Below the pieces are notes generated by a model that saw nothing but the letters and a program-made list of their open reading frames with translations, made no database searches and was not told where the DNA came from. Position numbers and translations under genes: made by a program. DNA of 29,743 bases, from NCBI GenBank assembly GCA_027682925.1, contig JAQCYU010000029.1, positions 1 to 29,743 of the forward strand, given 5' to 3'. The number at the start of each line of letters is the position of its first letter. Position 1 is the stretch's first letter. Shown here one piece after another: positions 25,454 to 29,743 of the stretch. The stretch is from Coriobacteriaceae bacterium AF45-21 (GTDB taxonomy: Bacteria > Actinomycetota > Coriobacteriia > Coriobacteriales > Coriobacteriaceae).

Positions 25454-25492
25454 GGTCCCTCCTGGTGTGTATTAAAGCTGTCTAACGGAGGA

Positions 25493-25508
25493 TGTTTCAC
25501 GTGAAACA
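25493..25508. promoter_or_regulatory. Perfect parS site
   Basis: TGTTTCACGTGAAACA matches the canonical bacterial parS palindrome at all 16 positions. It lies 40 bases upstream of the parA start. Confidence 0.95.
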
Positions 25509-25530
25509 TTCCGATTCGATATCACCCGCC

Positions 25531-25547
25531 ATGTTCACGTGAAACAT
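25531..25547. promoter_or_regulatory. parS site lacking one T
   Basis: ATGTTCACGTGAAACAT is the 18-base extended parS with one T of the left TTT missing; the right half is perfect. Lies between rsmG and parA. Confidence 0.75.
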
Positions 25548-25556
25548 GGCAAGTTG

Positions 25557-26321
25557 TTAGTATCCATTATGTTCACGTGAAACATCTAGCAAGCGGATTC
25601 TTCTTTGCCATGCCATTTGCACGAGGCAATGCAACGGATGCTGGATGACTCTTCTTAAGAACAATGAACTCCCTGTGGCCCAAGCCTCAGGCAAATCGAT
25701 TGCATCATTCAGAAGCAAAGTGAAGCCGCAGATCTTAGCTGCTGACATGCCAGAAGCAAGCTCCTCATCCGATGGATTGCCCTTCGTGATAACAAATAGC
25801 CCTCCATCTTTGAGGTACGGAGCCGCATACTCAACAAGAATCGGTAGAGGGGCGAGTGCACGAGCGGTTACGACAGAGAACTGTTTCTTATGGCTTCGAG
25901 CATATTCTTCAAGGCGATCATGGACTGCATGCGCATATTTCAATCCAAGAGCATGAACAAAAGAATTGACAGCATCAACCTTCTTGCCAACAGAGTCAAT
26001 ATAAGTAGCTTTACGATGCGCAGTTATCGTTAATGGAATACCAGGGAAGCCTGCACCTGTTCCCATATCGAGCAAAGCTCCCTCAGGAGCCTTATTGATA
26101 TAAGGAAGCATAACAAGTGAGTCGAGGATATGAAGTACCGCAGCATCTTCTACGTTAAGAATACGGGTGAGATTGGTTGTCTTATTTGTTTCTAGAACCA
26201 GATCCAAATGCTGAATACATTTCCTTAGATCAGCATCAGTTATATTCATGGAATACTCTTTACAATAGGAGGTTAGACGACTTAACATCTCGTCAGCCTG
26301 CTGATCAGTGAGTACAAACAA
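25557..26321 (-). CDS. rsmG: 16S rRNA G527-N7 methyltransferase
   Basis: SAM-dependent enzyme that methylates G527 of 16S rRNA (GidB). About 254 residues. It has an N-terminal helical region (YCKEYSMNITDADLRKC), the TNLTRI motif, the SAM-binding loop LLDMGTGAGFPGIPL, DSVGKKVDAVNSF, and VVTARALAPLPILVEYA. I chose the TTG at 26321, six bases after AAGGAG. The longer open frame from 26432 would run through the strong terminator at 26368-26398, so it is rejected. An ATG further in (MLSRLTSY) has no Shine-Dalgarno. The last codons (HNGY) contain a parS variant. It is the first gene of the parA-parB operon. Confidence 0.9.
   Translation of the reverse strand: MFVLTDQQADEMLSRLTSYCKEYSMNITDADLRKCIQHLDLVLETNKTTNLTRILNVEDAAVLHILDSLVMLPYINKAPEGALLDMGTGAGFPGIPLTITAHRKATYIDSVGKKVDAVNSFVHALGLKYAHAVHDRLEEYARSHKKQFSVVTARALAPLPILVEYAAPYLKDGGLFVITKGNPSDEELASGMSAAKICGFTLLLNDAIDLPEAWATGSSLFLRRVIQHPLHCLVQMAWQRRIRLLDVSREHNGY
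25569..25585. promoter_or_regulatory. parS site lacking one T, inside rsmG
   Basis: ATGTTCACGTGAAACAT again, the same 17-base variant as at 25531, here embedded in the 3' codons of rsmG. Confidence 0.75.
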
Positions 26322-26367
26322 CAGAAGCTCCTTTCTGACAAAAATCAGTGTATCAAGAACTTTTGAC

Positions 26368-26398
26368 AAAAAAAAGGGGACGTGGAAACCACGTCCCC
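26368..26398 (-). terminator. Strong terminator after jag
   Basis: GGGGACGTGG pairs perfectly with CCACGTCCCC around TTT on the minus strand and is followed by eight T residues. It separates the rpmH-jag operon from rsmG-parAB. Confidence 0.95.
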
Positions 26399-26418
26399 TA
26401 AGCATAAGCTCGAGTAGA

Positions 26419-26988
26419 TTATCGAGCAACAATCACCACATGGCGATCGGGATCAGACCCCTCGGAATGCGTATCAACGGCATCGTTGCCACGAAGGGCA
26501 ATGTGAACCAAACGACGCTCATAGGCATTCATGGGCGGCAGGGAAACACTCTTATGAGTGCGGATGGCGCGCTCGGCAGCAGACTGGGCCATGGAAGCGA
26601 CCTTGTCCTGACGGCGGCTCTTGTATCCCTCAACGTCCACTACAACCGGATACCTAAAGCCGAGTTTGCGGCTCACCAGCAAAGAGAACATAACCTGAAG
26701 TGCATCAAGGGTGCGACCATGACGGCCAATGAGAACAGCAAGATCAGGAGCCGTTACATCCAGGATCAGCTCGCCCTCGTCGCCCTCGTACTCATCAATA
26801 GGAGAGTTGGCGGCATCGAAGTGCGAAAGAATGGAACGCAGAATGGAAATCGCAACATCGGCAATGGTGTCGAGCTCCTCATCGGTCAGCTCTTCACCGG
26901 CCTTGTAGCGCTGTGCAATCTCGGGATAATCGCCCGCGACCTGCGGGGCAACCTCCTCAAGCATATCCTCGATGATCTCTTCAGACAT
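26419..26988 (-). CDS. jag: Jag/KhpB-type KH-R3H RNA-binding protein
   Basis: Cytoplasmic RNA-binding protein of 189 residues, the usual neighbour of YidC. The N-terminal part is acidic (MSEEIIEDMLEEVAPQ, GEELTDEELDTIAD), without a clear Jag_N domain. The KH domain (about 75-125) has the loop IGRHGRTLDALQVMFSLLVSRK. The R3H domain (about 130-180) has Arg and His in NAYERRLVHIAL. I chose the ATG at 26988, with GGAG about six bases upstream; the in-frame TTG at 27000 overlaps that site. In streptococci KhpB works with KhpA on cell elongation (family knowledge). Last gene of the rpmH operon. Confidence 0.92.
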   Translation of the reverse strand: MSEEIIEDMLEEVAPQVAGDYPEIAQRYKAGEELTDEELDTIADVAISILRSILSHFDAANSPIDEYEGDEGELILDVTAPDLAVLIGRHGRTLDALQVMFSLLVSRKLGFRYPVVVDVEGYKSRRQDKVASMAQSAAERAIRTHKSVSLPPMNAYERRLVHIALRGNDAVDTHSEGSDPDRHVVIVAR

Positions 26989-27003
26989 AACGTACTCCAA
27001 AAG

Positions 27004-27015
27004 TTAGGTACCTAA
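27004..27015. repeat. 12-bp palindrome TTAGGTACCTAA, copy 2
   Basis: Perfect palindrome in the short gap between the yidC stop and the jag Shine-Dalgarno, identical to the one at 23504-23515. Confidence 0.6.
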
Positions 27016-27032
27016 ATAAGAATGATATCCCA

Positions 27033-27803
27033 CTACTTCTTCTTGTGCGGGCGCGGTTTCTTCTCGCGACGAGTGACCTCGACCTGCAGCGGGGCGTTCT
27101 TAAGACGCTCCTCCTCATCGGCCTTAGCCTTGTCGATAACCTTCTGCGTCACGAAGATCTGCTGGATAACCTGCCAGGCAGAAGACACATCGTAGTACAG
27201 CAGAACGCCGACGGGCAGGCTCCAGCCCATCCAAAGCATCATGACGGTCATGACAACAGCCATCATGCGCATGCTCTGCGCCTGCTGGCCAGTCTGATTG
27301 CGCGACATATAGAGCTGCGGAATCAGGGTCAGGACGGCAAAGAGGATCAGGCAGATCAACGCAGGCAGCGCAACCATAAAGCCATCGGCAAAAGAGGCGC
27401 TCGGCGTGGTGGTCAGGTCGGGCAGGATGTTGAAGAACGAGAAGGTGCCCTCGTTAAAGTACTGCGGAAGATTGCGCAGAAGCGTGAACAGGGCGATGAG
27501 GATAGGCATCTGAATCAGAAGCGGCAGGCAGCCGGACAGCGGATTGAACTTGTTCTCGCTGTAGAACTTCTGCATCTCCTCGGCCTGACGCTGGGGATCG
27601 TCGGCATACCGCTCCTGGATCTCGAGCATCTTAGGCTGCAGCACCTGCATGCGAGCCGTCGACTTGGTCGACTTGAGCATAAGCGGCGTCAGCAGCAGAC
27701 GGATGATGACCACCAGGATGATGATGGACAGGCCCCAGTCGACCGCAAAGGTCTGGATGAGCTTGAGCAGCTCAAAAAGGATGTTAACGATCCAATCCCA
27801 CAT
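27033..27803 (-). CDS. yidC: Membrane protein insertase YidC/Oxa1
   Basis: Inserts and folds inner-membrane proteins, alone or with SecYEG. Protein of 256 residues, the short Gram-positive form. The N-terminus starts directly with a hydrophobic segment, and no lipobox is seen. The first core helix (GLSIIILVVIIRLLLTPLML) contains the conserved Arg of the hydrophilic groove. A cytoplasmic hairpin follows (KSTARMQVLQPKMLEIQERY), then further helices (CLPLLIQMPILIALFTLLR, ALICLILFAVLTLIPQLYM, MMAVVMTVMMLWMGWSLPVG) and a basic tail ending RPHKKK that may contact the ribosome. The ATG at 27803 follows GGAGG. Confidence 0.96.
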   Translation of the reverse strand: MWDWIVNILFELLKLIQTFAVDWGLSIIILVVIIRLLLTPLMLKSTKSTARMQVLQPKMLEIQERYADDPQRQAEEMQKFYSENKFNPLSGCLPLLIQMPILIALFTLLRNLPQYFNEGTFSFFNILPDLTTTPSASFADGFMVALPALICLILFAVLTLIPQLYMSRNQTGQQAQSMRMMAVVMTVMMLWMGWSLPVGVLLYYDVSSAWQVIQQIFVTQKVIDKAKADEEERLKNAPLQVEVTRREKKPRPHKKK

Positions 27804-27832
27804 GTAAGTTTTCCTCCGATAGCGAGTGCCCG

Positions 27833-28057
27833 CTAAGGCACAGGGTCATAACCGCCGACGTGCAGGGGATTGCAGCGAGCGATGCGCCTCACGGCAAGCC
27901 AGCAGCCTCTCAAAACACCGTACTTCTCAATCGCCTGGATAGCGTATTGCGAGCACGTTGGGTAATAAATGCAAGCGTCAGGCAATAAGGGCGAAATAAC
28001 CTGTTGATATATGCGAATAGGAGCGATGGCAACACGTCGCAAAACGTGATTGCTCAT
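27833..28057 (-). CDS. yidD: Membrane protein insertion efficiency factor YidD
   Basis: Small membrane-associated protein of 74 residues that aids YidC-dependent insertion. It shows the family motif CIYYPTCSQYAIQAIEKYG and RIARCNPLHVGGYDPVP, with an amphipathic N-terminal helix (LRRVAIAPIRIYQQVISPLL). The ATG overlaps the rnpA stop by four bases, so the two are translationally coupled. Confidence 0.96.
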   Translation of the reverse strand: MSNHVLRRVAIAPIRIYQQVISPLLPDACIYYPTCSQYAIQAIEKYGVLRGCWLAVRRIARCNPLHVGGYDPVP

Positions 28058-28392
28058 CGCTCCTCCCCGGCAACGCCGGCGCGTTTCATAAGCGAACGCA
28101 ACGCCTTGTCCATCTCCTGCGGCGAGGAAACCCTCGTCTTGGGAGTCGCGAACAAGATGATGTCATAACCCGCAACGGGAAATCCACAGCTGCGAGCGGC
28201 CTCGCGCATCACACGCTTAGATCGGTTGCGCACCACAGCACAACCGAGTCGTTTAGCACCAACGAAGGCGACCCTTCCGGAGTCGCCTTCGCCAACCGAT
28301 TCACATATGGTCATTCGAATCAGAGGGTGATTGAAACGACGCCCCTGACTGAACACATGCTCGAAATCTTGCCGAGACTTAATAGTCTTCAT
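28054..28392 (-). CDS. rnpA: Ribonuclease P protein component
   Basis: Protein subunit of RNase P, which matures tRNA 5' ends together with the rnpB RNA (not in this window). It has 112 residues. The N-terminal SRQDFEHVFSQGRRFNHP and the RNR motif in AVVRNRSKRVMREAAR are typical, followed by YDIILFATP. The ATG at 28392 has no clear Shine-Dalgarno and starts 20 bases after rpmH, so it may depend on translation of rpmH. Its stop overlaps the yidD start. Confidence 0.96.
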   Translation of the reverse strand: MKTIKSRQDFEHVFSQGRRFNHPLIRMTICESVGEGDSGRVAFVGAKRLGCAVVRNRSKRVMREAARSCGFPVAGYDIILFATPKTRVSSPQEMDKALRSLMKRAGVAGEER

Positions 28393-28412
28393 GCGAGATG
28401 TGTGTATCGCTG

Positions 28413-28547
28413 CTAGACAGTGAGACGCTTGCGGCCCTTGGCGCGACGACGGGCGAGCACGGCACGACCACCCTTAGTGGCCATACGGGCACGGAAGCCA
28501 TGGGTCTTGGCACGCTTACGCTTATTAGGCTGATACGTACGCTTCAT
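28413..28547 (-). CDS. rpmH: 50S ribosomal protein L34
   Basis: L34 of 44 residues: [20 protein letters not shown], then an [26 protein letters not shown] end, practically the whole protein being the family signature. The ATG at 28547 has AGGAGGA upstream; the open frame extending to 28607 is leader sequence. First gene of the rpmH-rnpA-yidD-yidC-jag operon, with a strong promoter at 28620-28649. Confidence 0.97.
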   Translation of the reverse strand: MKRTYQPNKRKRAKTHGFRARMATKGGRAVLARRRAKGRKRLTV

Positions 28548-28575
28548 CTTAAGTTCCTCCTGCTGCATTTCGAGT

Positions 28576-28593
28576 GTCCGCGGGGGCGCGGAC
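28576..28593 (-). promoter_or_regulatory. Perfect hairpin in the rpmH leader
   Basis: GTCCGCG pairs with CGCGGAC around four bases, in the 5' leader between the promoter and the rpmH ribosome-binding site. No T-run follows. It may stabilise or regulate the mRNA. Confidence 0.45.
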
Positions 28594-28619
28594 GCAGATA
28601 TAGACACGTGAGCCTGAAG

Positions 28620-28649
28620 ATTGTAGGGAAATCAATGTTCAAATGTCAA
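28620..28649 (-). promoter_or_regulatory. Promoter of the rpmH operon
   Basis: TTGACA, an 18-base spacer and TACAAT on the minus strand, about 70 bases before the rpmH start: a near-perfect sigma-70-type promoter. Confidence 0.85.
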
Positions 28650-28892
28650 GAAATCAAAGGTAAAAGGTTGCGCAGTTCACACGGTTCCCCCATAAGCCGA
28701 GCTCGATTTAGCGGTACATGGCAACTTTTCACGATATTTCATCGAGTTTTCAACAGGTCATGTTGGCAATGTTGAGAACTTTTCGTCCGTTTTCCAAAGT
28801 TTTCAACAGGTTTTGAAAAGTTGTCGAAAGATGAGAAACATTGCACGGTGAGCTACTATTTGTTCGAAACCTTTTGAAAGATTGCGAGCGGC
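28650..28892. other. Candidate replication origin (oriC)
   Basis: Gene-free gap between divergent rpmH and the ATPase gene, the classical oriC position. It is lower in GC than its flanks and holds repeated DnaA-box-like nonamers: TTTTCAACA at 28747-28755 and 28800-28808, and TTCTCAACA on the minus strand at 28770-28778. These differ from the TTTTCCACA variant by one or two bases. Repeats of AACTTTTC in both orientations also occur. No perfect TTATCCACA was seen, so this rests mainly on position and repeat clustering. Confidence 0.5.
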
Positions 28893-29740
28893 ATGTCTGA
28901 CGACTTTTACACCATGGTCGATTCCGGAGACCCGGCACCCGACAACGAGCACATCACCGGCGTGCGCGAAGAGCGTAAGGAAGGCGAGCAGACGACCACG
29001 CAGGCGCCAAAAGCCATGTACGCCGCGCGCATCGCCGTCTATGACGACATGCTGTCGACACCGCGTGTGATCGTCATTGATCCGCAAGATGTCCGCACGT
29101 ATTTGGAAGAGACGACCAACACCGTCTACCAGTGTATGAAAGAGCAAGGTGGCCACATCTCGCTCATGGTCATCCGCGAGATTGTCGAAAACTTTATCCA
29201 CGCACACTTTGCCGAGCCCATCATCTCGATTCTGGACGGCGGAGACACCATCCGCTTTGCTGATCAAGGACCCGGCATCGACGACAAGGAGCGCGCTTTC
29301 GACTTTGGCGTTACCAGCGCAAACAGCAAGATGAAGCGCTATATCCGTGGAACAGGAGCAGGGTTTCCCATGGTGCAGGAGTATTTGGAAAACGCCGGCG
29401 GGGCCGTGTCCATCGAGGACAATATGGGCAACGGCACCGTGGTTACGGTAAGCCTGGACCCTAAACGCGTGCAGGAAATCGAACGCGCCGGCGGGCGCGG
29501 TGCTGCCGTGCGGCCCGAGACGGAGCAGCCCGCATATCCCTGCCGGGAGCTTTTGCGCAGCAGCCCATGGCAACGCAACAGATGCAGCCCCGCGTGGGAC
29601 AGATGCAGCAGCCCGGAATGCTTCCTACACAAGAGCCCCAGGCGGCGTCGATGTCGATGCCGCCAAACGTGCCACAGGCCATGCCGCTGGCGGATCAGGA
29701 TACAGCAGCAATGCAGCAGGCGACGGGGGGCACCGGGTAG
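28893..29740 (+). CDS. GHKL (HATPase_c) ATP-binding protein next to oriC, frame broken near 29540
   Basis: With one C or G restored near TATCCCTGCC this is 282 residues, ending at a TAG three bases before the window edge; unrestored, the frame runs off the window. Residues 1-60 are charged and poorly conserved in appearance. A compact GHKL ATPase domain follows (about 62-188): N box VIREIVENFIHAHF (Glu99, Asn100), G1 ADQGPGID (Asp124), G2 RGTGAGFPMVQEYL, then GNGTVVTVSL. No His-containing dimerisation domain, transmembrane helix or receiver is present, so it is more like an anti-sigma-factor or SpoIIAB-type ATPase than a sensor kinase. The tail (about 190-282) is rich in Gln, Met and Pro (QQMQPRVGQMQQPGMLPTQ). 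It is divergent from rpmH across the candidate oriC; dnaA is expected just beyond the window. Confidence 0.78.
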
Positions 29741-29743
29741 CCA

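Noticed and set aside
26322..26432. Longer rsmG start at 26432
   Set aside because: It would translate through the strong T-tailed jag terminator, and a TTG with a good Shine-Dalgarno exists at 26321.
2005..29543. Programmed -1/+1 frameshifting as the cause of the broken frames
   Set aside because: No slippery heptamer with a downstream structure was seen at the sites, and the affected genes include enzymes never known to use recoding; one missing G or C explains all eight.
28803..29573. 256-codon minus-strand frame opposite the GHKL ATPase
   Set aside because: The plus strand carries complete N, G1 and G2 boxes; the minus frame has no recognisable feature.

Overview
The window is a piece of bacterial chromosome, almost certainly from a Coriobacteriia actinobacterium and most likely a Collinsella-type gut organism. 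This is inferred from high-GC coding sequence with a lower-GC parA/parB block, a paired WYL regulator (PafB/PafC-like) locus, Gram-positive LPXTG surface anchoring, and the order rpmH-rnpA-yidD-yidC-jag-rsmG-parA-parB next to a probable replication origin. No 16S rRNA is present, so the genus is an inference.

Layout. (1) 1-5500, minus strand: tRNA-Lys(TTT), an M29 aminopeptidase, a small two-helix membrane protein, purC, and a histidine kinase/response regulator pair. (2) 5530-8600, minus strand: a Tat-exported lipoprotein translationally coupled to a small TSCPD-domain protein, then purB. (3) 8600-9380: an intergenic patch of short hairpin repeats bounded by pieces of tRNA 3' ends, followed by tRNA-Gly(CCC). 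(4) 9380-12811, plus strand: a 1143-residue LPXTG surface protein with an N-terminal thioester domain and about six CnaB/SpaA-type domains, a probable TIE-type covalent adhesin. (5) 12877-16203, minus strand: a large membrane protein built on a degenerate M28-peptidase fold that carries a roughly 640-residue low-complexity insertion, with a 72-residue single-helix protein downstream. (6) 16402-21218: two overlapping WYL regulators converging on an exonuclease-helicase of the DinG family, which overlaps D-Ala-D-Ala ligase. (7) 22262-23314: rlmN. (8) 23500-29740: the origin region. It holds rsmG-parA-parB plus a small membrane protein with a cluster of parS sites, then rpmH-rnpA-yidD-yidC-jag, a candidate oriC at 28650-28892, and a divergent GHKL ATPase gene that ends at the window edge.

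Genes that work together: parA, parB and the parS sites (origin segregation); rpmH, rnpA, yidD, yidC and jag (ribosome, RNase P and membrane insertion); purC and purB (purine synthesis); the WYL pair beside dinG (probably DNA-damage response); the sensor kinase and its regulator.

An important caveat about the sequence itself: eight reading frames are each broken in the same way, by the apparent loss of a single G or C next to an identical base. These lie in the membrane protein at 1609, purC (twice), the 72-residue gene at 12877, the first WYL gene, ddl, parB and the terminal ATPase gene. Several of these genes are normally essential or highly conserved, so I treat these as consensus errors and annotate the genes as whole, with the break position given.
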